Shown: positions 1-12,940 of the stretch, in pieces
How positions within the stretch are numbered: the stretch's first letter is position 1
Layout: each line of letters starts with the position of its first letter
From: Bin34 sp963422415
GTDB taxonomy: Bacteria; Chloroflexota; Anaerolineae; Caldilineales; Caldilineaceae
Direction of reading: 5' to 3'
Length of the DNA stretch: 64,000 nucleotides
Assembly: GCA_963422415.1 (NCBI GenBank)
Contig: OY729430.1
Span: forward strand, 2,976,001 to 3,040,000
The notes under the pieces: model-generated
What the model saw: the letters and a program-made list of their open reading frames with translations, nothing else
Databases searched by the model: none
Told to the model about the DNA's origin: nothing
Made by a program: the position numbers and the translations under genes

Positions 1-49
1 CCATCTGTCAAATATCGCCATTCTAGCACTCCCCCCGGTCTGGACGGGG

Positions 50-3000
50 TCACGTCTGCAGCCGAGTCAAGTCTCCCAAGGACAGCCCCAAGCTGCGAAT
101 GTCGTACATGAGCCGCAAACGGCTGCGACGCAGTTCCCGATCATCGGTCAACACCATTACGGCCTCGAAGAATTCCTCAATCAAGGGCCGCAGATGCACC
201 ATCTCGGCTTGAAACGCCATCACGGCAGGCTGCCCCCGCCTAAGACGTTGGAGGGCCGTCTGAATTTGCTGATATAGATCCCGTTCCACCTTCACTTCGA
301 ACTTCATGTCGGCCGTCGCCTCTGCCGTATAGCCCTTGGGCAAAATGCGGACGCAACGCACATAGGCCATCAACGTCTCTTTCCAGGCCGGCCGGCCGGC
401 CATGGCCGCAAGATCCCGGGCCACGCGCATCGCGTGCACCGGATTGATCACGGTATGGGCCGTGACCGTCTCAATCACGTCCAAGGGCAGGGCCTGCTCC
501 CGCATGAGCGCCTGCAAGCGACGATGCAGGAATGTCAGAACCGCGTGTTCAATGTCGGGAGGGCACGCGATGTCATGCAGTCGGGCCGCGGCCGTGATGC
601 CGACCTGCAGATCAAAATCCAATTTCGACTGCAATAGGATTTTCACCAAGCCAAGGCCCGTACGGCGCAACCCAAAGGGATCCGCGTTGCCACGCGCCCG
701 CACACCGGCCGCCATCAAGCCGGTCAGCGAATCGAGGCGATCCACGATCGACAAGACCAACCCGGGTCGGCCGGCCGGCCCGTCGTCGTCTGCCGTGCGC
801 GGTTGGTAATGTTCTCTGATGGCTTGGCAAACCGCTTCCGGCTCGCCTTGCGCACGAGCGTAGAATTCCATCATGATGCCCTGCAGACTGGTCATCTCGA
901 CGACCATCTGCATGACCAGATCGAGTTTGCAGAGGGCCGCGGCCCTCTCGCACACTGTCCGTTCAGGCATGTCAAGGCCCACCAAGTCAGACACGATGGG
1001 AACCAGGGCCGTCATCCGCTGGACCTTGTCCCACATGGTGCCCAGGCGAGCGTGAAAGGTCAGGGTTTGCAGGCGGGTCCGCATCTCGTCCAGAGAAGTT
1101 GCCAGATCCCGTTGGATAAAGAAGGCGGCATCGGCAAATCGGGCGTTGACCACACTTTCGTTCCCGGCTCGGATGATATCGGGATCCTGACTTTCCAGAC
1201 CGTTGACCACGGTCAGGAAGTGTGGCAACAGCCGGGTCGGATCATCGGTCCGATAGACCGGAAAGTACCGCTGATGCTTGCGCATGACGGTAATCAGAAC
1301 AGACACCGGCAGGTCCAGATACTCCTTCGGGAAGGTGCCTGCCACCACCCGCGGAGCCTCTATCAGATCCGTGACCTCGGCCAACAGGTCATCCTCTGTC
1401 TGAACCACACCACCCAATTGGGCCGCGGCCTGATTGACTTGGCGCAGCACCGCGTCCTGCCGCGCCGCGCGGTCTAGGATCACGCCCTGGGCTTTCAGCC
1501 ATGGCCTGTAGGCCGCGGCTTCCGTCACCTCGTGGCAGATCGGCTCCGCGTTCTGGCCCGTTTGCTGGGTCTCCAGAAAGCGCGGGCCGCGCGTGGTGGC
1601 CCGCGCCGTCACTCCTGCCCACGACCAAGGCACCACGACCGAGTCCAAGAGCGCCAGCAGCCAACGTACAGGCCGGGGAAAGGAAATGGCGGAGTCATTC
1701 CAGCGCATGGACTTGGACCAGCGCAGATCGTCCAGAATCTGCGTCAAGACCTCGGGCAGCACGGTGACCGTTGCCCGCCCCTTGCGCACTGTCCGCGCAT
1801 ATAGATGATCACCCTGCCGGATCAGGGCGTCCACCGGCAGACCGCAGCTGCGGGCGAATCCCTCGGCCGCCCGGGACGGAGTCCCGTCCCGATGAAACGA
1901 GACCTTAAGTGAGGGGCCCCGTCGCAGGGTTTCCGCGTCCGGTTGTCGGACAGCCAAGTCCGCCACCTGGATCACGAAACGGCGCACCGTGCCCGACACC
2001 GTGACCGGACCGTGGTTCAGCCTGTGCGCTGCCAGCTGCGACGGCACCTGCTTCCGCAGCTGATTCAAGCCATGGATCACTTCATGGGCAGGCAATTCCT
2101 CCACACCCACTTCCACCAGCAACAAGGCCGTGCCCGTATTCTCTGCCAAGGTCGGGACCGGCGCATCCGCCGCAATGGAGGGGATCGCCGTAAGGTCTGT
2201 GACATCGGAAAGGAAAGGATATTCCTGACGCTCTCGATCCGCCATATACAGGGCGGCCACTTCCCGGGCCTGTTTCCGCATGTCTCCGAAGAACTGCGCC
2301 CGCTCCGTCACGCCAATGGCGCCCCTGGCATCCAACAGGTTGAAGTTGTGGCTCTGGCGCAGCAGGTAGTCATAGGCCAGATAGATCAGGCCTTGTTGCA
2401 AACAGGCGGCGGCCTCGGCCCGATACAGGCCATGCAGAGTCTGCAGCCTCTCCACCGAAGCCACGTCAAAGTTATAGCGGCTGTGCTCCACCTCATGGGT
2501 CCGATACAGATCCGCGTAGGAATGCCGGCCATCCACCTCGATGGACCACACGTCAGCGCGACCCTGCAGAAACATGGCGATGCGCTCCAGACCGTACGTG
2601 ATCTCCACGCTGACCGGATGCAGGGCCTGCCCGCCCGCCTGCTGAAAATAGGTGAACTGGGTGATCTCTTGGCCGTCCAACCAGACCTCCCAGCCCAGAC
2701 CCCAGGCTCCCAAGGCCGGGGATTCCCAGTTGTCCTCCACAAAGCGAATGTCATGTTCAGACCGATCCAGTCCCAGAGCCGTCAGGCTGGCAAGGTACAG
2801 CTCCTGTGGATTCCCCGGATCCGGCTTCAGGATGACCTGATATTGCGTATGCATCTGCATGCGGTTGGGGTTTTCGGCATACCGGCCATCGTCGGCCCGG
2901 AAAGAGGGTTCCACATACCCCACGTTCCACGGTTCGGGGCCCAGAACTCGCAAGAAGGTGGCTGGATTCATGGTGCCCGCCCCCATCTTCTCTCCGTGGG

Positions 3001-3082
3001 GATGCCAAATGGTGCAACCATGTCCGGCCCAGAAGTCATGCAGGCTTTTGACAATGTCTTGCAGACAATGCGAAGAACTCAC
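50..3082 (-). CDS. glyQS: Glycyl-tRNA synthetase, fused alpha and beta chains
   Basis: Charges tRNA-Gly with glycine in the cytoplasm. The 1010-residue product joins the two chains that are separate GlyQ and GlyS proteins in most bacteria. Residues 1-290 are the class II alpha catalytic chain, with the family blocks GAGTMNPATFLRVLGPEPWN (35-54) and WGLGWEVWLDGQEITQFTYF (127-146). A linker of about 27 residues follows. The beta chain starts near residue 318 (VEVGVEELPA) and ends in a DALR-like anticodon-binding helical domain. The start is GTG at 3082, which places the alpha chain at its usual N-terminus. The gene lies 42 bases after the site-2 protease gene on the same strand and is the last of a seven-gene block. 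Such fusions are known in chlamydiae, plant organelles and some Chloroflexota. Confidence 0.95.
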   Translation of the reverse strand: MSSSHCLQDIVKSLHDFWAGHGCTIWHPHGEKMGAGTMNPATFLRVLGPEPWNVGYVEPSFRADDGRYAENPNRMQMHTQYQVILKPDPGNPQELYLASLTALGLDRSEHDIRFVEDNWESPALGAWGLGWEVWLDGQEITQFTYFQQAGGQALHPVSVEITYGLERIAMFLQGRADVWSIEVDGRHSYADLYRTHEVEHSRYNFDVASVERLQTLHGLYRAEAAACLQQGLIYLAYDYLLRQSHNFNLLDARGAIGVTERAQFFGDMRKQAREVAALYMADRERQEYPFLSDVTDLTAIPSIAADAPVPTLAENTGTALLLVEVGVEELPAHEVIHGLNQLRKQVPSQLAAHRLNHGPVTVSGTVRRFVIQVADLAVRQPDAETLRRGPSLKVSFHRDGTPSRAAEGFARSCGLPVDALIRQGDHLYARTVRKGRATVTVLPEVLTQILDDLRWSKSMRWNDSAISFPRPVRWLLALLDSVVVPWSWAGVTARATTRGPRFLETQQTGQNAEPICHEVTEAAAYRPWLKAQGVILDRAARQDAVLRQVNQAAAQLGGVVQTEDDLLAEVTDLIEAPRVVAGTFPKEYLDLPVSVLITVMRKHQRYFPVYRTDDPTRLLPHFLTVVNGLESQDPDIIRAGNESVVNARFADAAFFIQRDLATSLDEMRTRLQTLTFHARLGTMWDKVQRMTALVPIVSDLVGLDMPERTVCERAAALCKLDLVMQMVVEMTSLQGIMMEFYARAQGEPEAVCQAIREHYQPRTADDDGPAGRPGLVLSIVDRLDSLTGLMAAGVRARGNADPFGLRRTGLGLVKILLQSKLDFDLQVGITAAARLHDIACPPDIEHAVLTFLHRRLQALMREQALPLDVIETVTAHTVINPVHAMRVARDLAAMAGRPAWKETLMAYVRCVRILPKGYTAEATADMKFEVKVERDLYQQIQTALQRLRRGQPAVMAFQAEMVHLRPLIEEFFEAVMVLTDDRELRRSRLRLMYDIRSLGLSLGDLTRLQT

Positions 3083-3124
3083 GATGCGGATCCCGCGCTA
3101 TCAAGGAAGAGACATCGACCGAAG

Positions 3125-4354
3125 TCAGCCGAGAAAGAAAATCTGGCGGAAGGGGACGGGCACGAAGGTAATCACAAAGAGCACCAGCGTACCGTATCCG
3201 ATCCAGCGTCGCCTCGGGTCCAGTTCAGTCACCATATCCAGCGTCGCGGTGTGGGTTGACCCTACCACCAGAAACAGGAACCAAACCCAGAACAGCCAAA
3301 AGGTGTATCCAATGTGCTCCAGGAAAGGCCACGCCTCCTGCAGCGGCTGAAACCCGCTGACGCCCAAGACCGCCAGCGCTGCCAAGGCCGCCCGATTCCA
3401 GACACGCGCCTTGAATCCGAACAGCGAGAAGACCACGTGTCCCCCGTCCAGGTTGCCGATCGGCAGCAAGTTCAAGCCGGTTGCAAGCAGCCCAATCCAA
3501 GCGGCAAAGGCCACTTGGTTGACCGAAACGTCACGGCCTGTCGTGAAATTGGGCAGCCACTCCGAAAAAATCAGATACTTGGCCCCGAGATACAGCAGAC
3601 TGTTGCCTTCCAGTCCCACGTTGCCGGACCAAAGGCCGAGTTCACTGGTCGAGAGTCCCACATAGAGAAGAGGCAGCGCTACAACCAGACCCGCCAGAGG
3701 GCCCGCGACCCCCACATCGAACAACTTGCGACGATCCCAAACGGGTTGCCGCAGGCGAATAAAGGCGCCCAGCGTACCGAACGAAAGAGGCACCGGAATG
3801 AAGTAGGGCAGACTGACGGCAATCCCGTGATACCGGGCCGCGAAGAAATGGCCCAGTTCGTGGACCCCCAGGATCAGCAGCAACGTGCCCGCAAAGGGCC
3901 AGCCGCTGAGCAATTGTTCCAAGGCCCACGGATTGCGCAGCTCCGATGTCCCATACAAGGAGCCGACCCACATGGTGCTGAGACAGGTCAGCAGAAACAG
4001 CACAATGTTAACGATGATCCGGGGGGGACGCGGACTCGCGGGAGCCGCCACCAGAGAGACCTTGACTGCATTGGGCTCCGCCTGACCCTGGTCCGCGGCC
4101 AGAAAGGGCAGGAGCTTCAGTTCGGCCAAGCCCTGCACCCACTTGCCGAATACCTCGTGACTGGCCCGCCAGAGCCGTCCATGCACCTCAATGCCACCGC
4201 GTGCACTCCGGGGCATCAGGACCGAGTCGATGCTCATGTCCTGACCCAGCACCCGTCGGGCGTGCGCCCAATTCAATTCGTCCCGGGATCGGTCGAAGTC
4301 GTCAAATTCTGCAGCCGTTTCATACGAGGAAACGCGCCTTTCAGATTCATTCAC
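3125..4354 (-). CDS. Site-2 protease family (M50) intramembrane metalloprotease
   Basis: Predicted zinc protease that cuts substrates within the membrane, as in regulated intramembrane proteolysis. The 409-residue protein has a soluble N-terminal region of about 110 residues, then several membrane segments. Metal-binding HELGH is at residues 165-169 in a membrane helix, and the second motif NLDGGH (D303) supplies the third ligand. No PDZ domain is visible, so it resembles the cyanobacterial/plant EGY-like and Chloroflexota forms rather than RseP. The GTG start at 4354 has only a weak ribosome-binding site. It follows mfd by 86 bases. The substrate, for example an anti-sigma factor, cannot be read from the context. 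Confidence 0.85.
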   Translation of the reverse strand: MNESERRVSSYETAAEFDDFDRSRDELNWAHARRVLGQDMSIDSVLMPRSARGGIEVHGRLWRASHEVFGKWVQGLAELKLLPFLAADQGQAEPNAVKVSLVAAPASPRPPRIIVNIVLFLLTCLSTMWVGSLYGTSELRNPWALEQLLSGWPFAGTLLLILGVHELGHFFAARYHGIAVSLPYFIPVPLSFGTLGAFIRLRQPVWDRRKLFDVGVAGPLAGLVVALPLLYVGLSTSELGLWSGNVGLEGNSLLYLGAKYLIFSEWLPNFTTGRDVSVNQVAFAAWIGLLATGLNLLPIGNLDGGHVVFSLFGFKARVWNRAALAALAVLGVSGFQPLQEAWPFLEHIGYTFWLFWVWFLFLVVGSTHTATLDMVTELDPRRRWIGYGTLVLFVITFVPVPFRQIFFLG

Positions 4355-4440
4355 GGCAGGGTTGTTCTCTTTTTGCCTGCAGGATCGGCCTACGCCAGAT
4401 GAGCTGGATGCAAGGGGTATTGTACGTCAGACAACTCCAG

Positions 4441-8144
<3,704 letters not shown>

Positions 8145-8145
<1 letters not shown>

Positions 8146-8780
8146 CAAGGCTTGCAATTGAAATGATTCATGGCAGCCTCCATGCCATGGCGCAGCCAGT
8201 ATACAACCGCCTCTCCCACACGGACCCTAAGTGGCTCCACTAGATCCGTCAGATCCGCCTGCGAAAAGGGGCGCAAGACATATGCGGCGGGGGCCATGCG
8301 CCCGGGCGGTCGCCCCACGCCCACGGCAAGCCGCGGGAACTGTTGGGTACCCAAGTGACTGATGATGGATCGCATGCCATTGTGCCCCCCCGCTCCCCCT
8401 GCCGGCCGAAACCGCAGCTGGCCCAAAGGCAGATCCATGTGATCCCACACCACCAACAGATGAGGCAGATCCACATTGCGTGCCACCATCAGGCTGCGCA
8501 CGCTTTTTCCGCATTCGTTCATGTACAGGGATGGCCGAGCCAGACACAGGATCGCGGCCGGTTCCAAGCCGTCCGGCTCCTCACCTGTCCGCACGGGCAG
8601 GCGAACCGTGTTCCAGAAGGCCTGTTGACTCCGTTTGCTGAGCGAGATCCCCAGCTCCGACGCCAGCCATCCGATGCTTTCCGCGCCGATGCTATGGGGA
8701 GTCTGCTCGTACTTGGGGCCGGGATTGCCCAGACCGACGACCAGAAAGCGTGGCGTAGTGGCCGCAGCTACCGGGGACAT
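8145..8780 (-). CDS. pth: Peptidyl-tRNA hydrolase
   Basis: Releases peptides from peptidyl-tRNA that drops off the ribosome, recycling tRNA. The 211-residue product has the family blocks in order: VGLGNPGPKYEQTPHSIG with the catalytic His, SLYMNECGKSV with the substrate-binding Asn, DHMDLPLGQLR with the conserved Asp, and GGHNGMRSI. Length is normal. The ATG at 8780 lies 9 bases after the stop of the upstream secreted-protein gene. No Shine-Dalgarno sequence is visible there, so translation may depend on the gene before it. The stop codon overlaps the mfd start. Confidence 0.96.
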
Positions 8781-8789
8781 ACAGGAGCG

Positions 8790-9419
8790 TTACCGGCGCG
8801 CGCGCCGCAGAAGCCACGCAAGTAGGGTCTTGAGCACAAAATAGGCCAGCGTCACTCCGCCAATGGTGATGCTGATTTGGGCTCCGCGTTCCAAATATAC
8901 CCACAGGATTTCCGGTCGCGCGCGCGCCACTAGCCTGTCCAATGCATCTCGCAATTCACTGTCGGGGCCCGCAAGGCTGCCGGGACCACTCCCTCCGACA
9001 TTCTCCAATTCCCCCACGTTTGCACTGTTGGCGAGGGCAAAGCGAACGCGGGTCTCGATCGCCTGCTGAGCCGTGAAATGGGCCGTAAGCCGAATTTCAT
9101 AATCCCCTGGATCCAGGTTGAGACTGGACCAAGTGCCCAGCGACCCGGCTTCCACCGGATTTTCGCCGCCGCCAAAGTAAATGAATTCACTCTCCACGCC
9201 AACCGGGCGATAATGCAGATCGTAGCGACTGAAGCCGGGCCCACCCGCCGTGCCACGAATTTCGGCTTCCTCGACTATGGTCTGACCGGCGTTGGGCATT
9301 GTCAAGGCCACCGTCGGTTCGGACTGGGCCCATGCCGATCCGGCCCCGATGGACAGGAACAGGACAAGAGTCAGAACGAGGCCCGGAGCTGCCCGAGCGC
9401 GGCGGATCCGATCAAGCAT
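8790..9419 (-). CDS. Secreted, C-terminally anchored protein of unknown function
   Basis: I do not recognise a family. The 209-residue product begins with a clear signal peptide (basic RIRRARA, hydrophobic core, AWAQ cleavage region) and then an extracytoplasmic domain. The pattern SEPTVALTMPNAGQTIVEEAEIRGTA, followed by a phrase on orientation and length, resembles Ig-like or carbohydrate-associated beta domains. A C-terminal membrane helix followed by LLRRARR would leave the protein facing outward with a basic cytoplasmic tail. It sits between the DsbB-cytochrome c gene (6 bases away) and pth (9 bases), so it is probably co-transcribed with the disulfide genes, but it has no cysteine pair of its own that I can see. 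Confidence 0.75.
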   Translation of the reverse strand: MLDRIRRARAAPGLVLTLVLFLSIGAGSAWAQSEPTVALTMPNAGQTIVEEAEIRGTAGGPGFSRYDLHYRPVGVESEFIYFGGGENPVEAGSLGTWSSLNLDPGDYEIRLTAHFTAQQAIETRVRFALANSANVGELENVGGSGPGSLAGPDSELRDALDRLVARARPEILWVYLERGAQISITIGGVTLAYFVLKTLLAWLLRRARR

Positions 9420-9425
9420 TCAGAT

Positions 9426-10316
9426 TCAGGGGTCCATTTGCGACTTGAGAAACGCCACGACTGCATCCAATTCGGCATCGCCGATCTCGACGCCGCCACT
9501 GGGAGGCATCAGGTTGCCCGTCTGATTTTGGGGATCATCCTGCGGGACTCCCTTCCTGATCAGAAGAGCCAGTTGCAGGGCACTCAAAGCGCGGACTCGA
9601 TCTGAAGTCTGCAGAGAAGGAGTAAGAGTGGGGATGCCCACGCCATCCCGCCCATGGCAGGCCGCACAGTTGTCCTCGAACAGCGTCTTGCCTCGTTCCA
9701 CGGAGGCCGCAGTGTCCAGCGAGTCAAGCGGTGATGTCGAAGCGGGGACAGCAACGATCGGCGCAGGGTCGGCAGCCGGCGCGCGGCCCACCCCGAAGTA
9801 CACGGCGATCCAGGCGACTGCACCCAGAAATACAAGCCCCAACACCAGGCGCATGGCATGTCTGTCCACAATGTCCATTCTGGGATGGACAGCAACTGGC
9901 TGGGCAAGATATAGCGCCATGCCAACCGTAATCAACATAAAGGCGCACATGGCCAGCAGGGGAATTGTGACAATCCCCCACCAGTCGATGTAGATCAGGC
10001 TGCAGGGAACCCCCCCGCCACACGTGTCGGCCGCCGAGAGCAGCGTGGTCTTTTGCAACAGGTAGTGATATATGGATATGCCCTGCCCCAGCAGCGAGCC
10101 CAGCAGCGCCAAGTACGCGAGCGCGCGGTTGCGGGTGATCAGCATGAAGCCCAGCAGGGGAGTCAAGGGATACATCATGATGCGCTGCGTCCAGCACAGC
10201 GCACAGGGCGTGAAGTGTCGTATCTGGCTAAAGTACAGACTGCCCAGCAGAGCCGTCAAAGCCACGGCCCAAGCTCCCCAAAGAGGCCAGGCGTGACGCG
10301 GGGACCAACCTTCCAT
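9426..10316 (-). CDS. DsbB-type disulfide generator fused to a cytochrome c domain
   Basis: The N-terminal half is a DsbB/BdbC membrane protein that reoxidises DsbA. Four membrane helices are visible, with the quinone-side pair C38-A-L-C41 after the first helix and a second periplasmic pair C99 and C105. An additional membrane helix near residues 155-175 and a linker rich in Ala, Pro and Ser lead to a class I cytochrome c domain. That domain has the haem motif C217-A-A-C220-H221, a likely Met ligand in LMPPSG (M270) and a C-terminal helix. ATG 10316; the next gene upstream is the DsbA-like partner, 9 bases away. The frame is continuous, so the fusion is read directly. The inference is that electrons from thiol oxidation can pass to a haem rather than only to quinone. 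Confidence 0.85.
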   Translation of the reverse strand: MEGWSPRHAWPLWGAWAVALTALLGSLYFSQIRHFTPCALCWTQRIMMYPLTPLLGFMLITRNRALAYLALLGSLLGQGISIYHYLLQKTTLLSAADTCGGGVPCSLIYIDWWGIVTIPLLAMCAFMLITVGMALYLAQPVAVHPRMDIVDRHAMRLVLGLVFLGAVAWIAVYFGVGRAPAADPAPIVAVPASTSPLDSLDTAASVERGKTLFEDNCAACHGRDGVGIPTLTPSLQTSDRVRALSALQLALLIRKGVPQDDPQNQTGNLMPPSGGVEIGDAELDAVVAFLKSQMDP

Positions 10317-10325
10317 GCCGCGCGT

Positions 10326-11003
10326 TCAGGATTGCAGGGCGTTGTTCAGAGCCGTCTTGAGCGCATCGTAGTTGGTGGAGGCGCCTTCATATTGGACACC
10401 GTTGATAAAAAGGGTCGGAGTGGCCTGCACACCAGCCTCTATGCCTGCCTGGATGGATCTGTCGATCGCCTGCTGAGTGCTCACGGCCCCCATGCATTCC
10501 ACGAAGTCGCTCTCCCGAATGCCTAGGGACGAAGCCAGTTCGGTCAGGGATTCCATGGCAAAACGATTGGCGCTGCGTTCGCCAAAGAACATGGTGTCGT
10601 GATACACCCAGAATTGATCCGACAGTTCCATCACGCATTGGCCGGCCCGCGCCGAGGCAAAGGAGTTGGGCGCGAACATCTGGAGCGGAAAGAAGTGGTA
10701 GACAAACCTCACCTGCCCCGTCTGGACAAAGTCTTCCACTAGCCTGTCCTTGCTGGCCTTGTTGAATTCTCCACAGTGGGGGCACAGAAAGTCCTCCCAG
10801 GCATCCAGCACCACTGGGGCATCGGGATCCCCCAGTTCGTTACCGTTTATCCATTCGGCGGATATGGCATCGTAGGCCTCGGTGTCGACCGTGGTGCGTC
10901 TAGAGACCGCCATAAAGACAATCAGAAGCACAATCAGCACCGCACCTGTGCCCACAATCCAGAGCCCCACCTTGCTGTTGCTGGATTTTGCTGACTCGGC
11001 CAT
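10326..11003 (-). CDS. Membrane-anchored DsbA/BdbD-like thiol oxidase
   Basis: Introduces disulfide bonds into exported proteins. The 225-residue product has an uncleaved N-terminal membrane anchor at about residues 12-33, then a thioredoxin fold with an inserted helical domain. The active site is C74-P-H-C77 and the cis-proline loop is T195-P196. Two further cysteines (123 and 170) may form a structural disulfide. The start ATG at 11003 is preceded by AGGAGAT at a good distance. It is the first gene of the block ending with glyQS, and the DsbB-cytochrome c fusion follows directly as its likely reoxidation partner. Confidence 0.9.
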   Translation of the reverse strand: MAESAKSSNSKVGLWIVGTGAVLIVLLIVFMAVSRRTTVDTEAYDAISAEWINGNELGDPDAPVVLDAWEDFLCPHCGEFNKASKDRLVEDFVQTGQVRFVYHFFPLQMFAPNSFASARAGQCVMELSDQFWVYHDTMFFGERSANRFAMESLTELASSLGIRESDFVECMGAVSTQQAIDRSIQAGIEAGVQATPTLFINGVQYEGASTNYDALKTALNNALQS

Positions 11004-11227
11004 GGATGCAATCTCCTATAATTAGAGTGATAAAGAGGAAAACCCAGCATTTTCCGCTCCCATATTAGCAAAGTGAACCGCCAAGTTACGGTTTCCTGCA
11101 GGCGACGACCCCGCGTCTGACACGACCATCCCCGCTGGGCCGCGACTCTGTTCCAGAGACCCGCACGCGAGATGAATGCGAGTGGTAGGATAACGCCGCA
11201 ATTCAGTTGTACGGAAGAAAAAGACAC

Positions 11228-12172
11228 ATGAATGAACTGGCAGGCTCCGTCGTCGTCATCACCGGCGCCAGCCGCGGTATCGGCGCGGCCACGGCGCGGG
11301 CCTTCGCCGCGATAGGCTGCCATGTAGCGTTGGCCGCCCGATCCACCGCTGCGATATCCGCCTTGGCGCAGGAGCTGCAGGAGCAATGGGGGATCAAGGC
11401 CTTGGCCGTCACCACCGATGTGCGAGACACAAGCCAAGTGAACGCCCTCATGGCGGCGGCACAGGATCAGCTGGGAGGCATTGACATTCTGATCAACAAC
11501 GCCGGACTGGGATCCCGCAGCCCTCTGGCCACCACATCGGAAGAGGAGATGGCCCACCTCTTCGAGGTCAATGTATTCGGGCCGGTGCGCGCCATGCGGG
11601 CTGTCATTCCATACTTGCGGCGGCGCGGCGGCACGATTGTCAATGTAGGCAGTATTGTCAGTTATCTTGCCTTACCAGCCAATGGCAAGTCCGCCGTCTC
11701 CTCCACGTATTGTGCCACCAAATTTGCCTTGAGAGCCTATACCACGGCTGCCCGCGTGGAACTGATGGAATCTAACGTACACGTCGTTCTGGCCTTGGTG
11801 GGTCTGACCCAAACGGCATTTCAGGATTCTATCTTCACGGATCAGGACAAGGCCGCGAACACCAGTGAGCGACAGCATGGTCTGCGAAATCTTGCCGTAT
11901 CGCCGGACAAGGTGGCGGAACGCCTGATCAAGGCCGTGCAGCACAAGGAGCATGAGGTGTGCGTCAGCTGGTTTGACCGCTTGCTGGTGCAAAAGGTCAT
12001 GTTGTCACCCGGTTTGGCGGACTTTATGGCGCGGATGTATCTGGCTGTGGGGCGCGGCGCCTCCATCTGGACATACCTGAGAGGCCGCGACTATGCCGCC
12101 GCCGCCGGCATCCTGCTTTTGCTCCGGTTGGGCAGTCATCTTTTGTTGCGCCGGCGCCAGGTCCAGGATTGA
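11228..12172 (+). CDS. Short-chain dehydrogenase/reductase
   Basis: NAD(P)-dependent oxidoreductase of the classical SDR family, 314 residues. The glycine-rich TGASRGIG is at the N-terminus, NNAG follows, then a catalytic Ser strand and the YCATK (YxxxK) pair. The C-terminal extension ends in a hydrophobic helix and a basic tail, which suggests membrane association, as in DHRS7B-like SDRs. ATG 11228 has GGAAG upstream; an in-frame TTG at 11207 would add seven residues. Substrate is not predictable. It is divergent from the disulfide operon and convergent with the SWIM-like gene. Confidence 0.85.
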   Translation: MNELAGSVVVITGASRGIGAATARAFAAIGCHVALAARSTAAISALAQELQEQWGIKALAVTTDVRDTSQVNALMAAAQDQLGGIDILINNAGLGSRSPLATTSEEEMAHLFEVNVFGPVRAMRAVIPYLRRRGGTIVNVGSIVSYLALPANGKSAVSSTYCATKFALRAYTTAARVELMESNVHVVLALVGLTQTAFQDSIFTDQDKAANTSERQHGLRNLAVSPDKVAERLIKAVQHKEHEVCVSWFDRLLVQKVMLSPGLADFMARMYLAVGRGASIWTYLRGRDYAAAAGILLLLRLGSHLLLRRRQVQD

Positions 12173-12193
12173 AAGTCCGGATCCACATCCACC

Positions 12194-12922
12194 TCAATTG
12201 GTCTCCTCGGCTCCAGGATCATAGAGACAGGCCAACCGGTATTCCAACGATCGCCTTTCATCGGCATCCGCCAAAGGGGGCGTCCCCAGCGTGATCTTGG
12301 GAGGCGCGCTGGCGGCGCCCAGAAAAATGTGGGGATGGAATCCCCGCAACGCCCGGGCGTTGCCCCAGAAACTCTCCGAGGGGGGAATCCAGCCCTCGCT
12401 GTGCGCGTCCTGACCGCCACTCCCCACCATGCCCTGCAGCAGGCGCCGGGCATCGGCCCGCGACAGTCCGCGCAGACTGAGCAGCACCCACGGATCCGCT
12501 TCGATCATCCATCCCACTTCGACCAGTATGCCTAGGCAATAGGGACATGGTTCCTGACAGGAAGGCGGAACCGCCTGCAACTGGACGTCGTGCAGACCTA
12601 GCGGGAACAGCGGCCAACCCAGACGAGATAGGAAGGCAGGCAAGGTGGGATCTGGGTCAGTCAGCAGACTGCGGCCGATTTCCGGTGCTGTCCGCAGGAC
12701 CTGTGCCAAGCAGAATGTCCAGTTGCGCAGGGAATGACGGGCCAGAGCGACCTGTACGCTCACGCCGCCCTGCGGGATCCGAATCCGGGCTTGGATCTGT
12801 CCATCAATCTCTTCCAAGGCCGTGATTCCCAATCCCCGCGCGCTCGCGCGCGCGAATTCCTGCAGCGCTGTGTCCTCTGCAAAGAGAGCGTCTTCCCAAC
12901 CCTGGCGCCAGTCTGTGGCCAT
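12194..12922 (-). CDS. Degenerate SWIM zinc-finger-like partner of SNF2 helicase
   Basis: A 242-residue protein in the position normally held by the SWIM-finger partner of bacterial SNF2 helicases. Residues 122-162 align by eye with that family: Cys-rich segment, a hydrophobic helix, DPWVLLSLRG (143-152, compare DPFLLFxLRG), then a short helix. The zinc ligands are unusual: C122-x3-C126-x2-C129 is seen instead of CxC followed by CxH, and the His is missing. The ATG at 12922 has a strong GGAGG, and the gene starts 18 bases after the helicase stop, so co-expression is likely. Function in DNA or protein binding is inferred from the family only. Confidence 0.65.
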   Translation of the reverse strand: MATDWRQGWEDALFAEDTALQEFARASARGLGITALEEIDGQIQARIRIPQGGVSVQVALARHSLRNWTFCLAQVLRTAPEIGRSLLTDPDPTLPAFLSRLGWPLFPLGLHDVQLQAVPPSCQEPCPYCLGILVEVGWMIEADPWVLLSLRGLSRADARRLLQGMVGSGGQDAHSEGWIPPSESFWGNARALRGFHPHIFLGAASAPPKITLGTPPLADADERRSLEYRLACLYDPGAEETN

Positions 12923-12940
12923 GTAACCTCCAAGGAAACG

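Noticed and set aside
1943..3259. 438-codon plus-strand frame opposite glyQS
   Set aside because: Mirror frame of a well-conserved gene; composition is atypical and no motif is visible.
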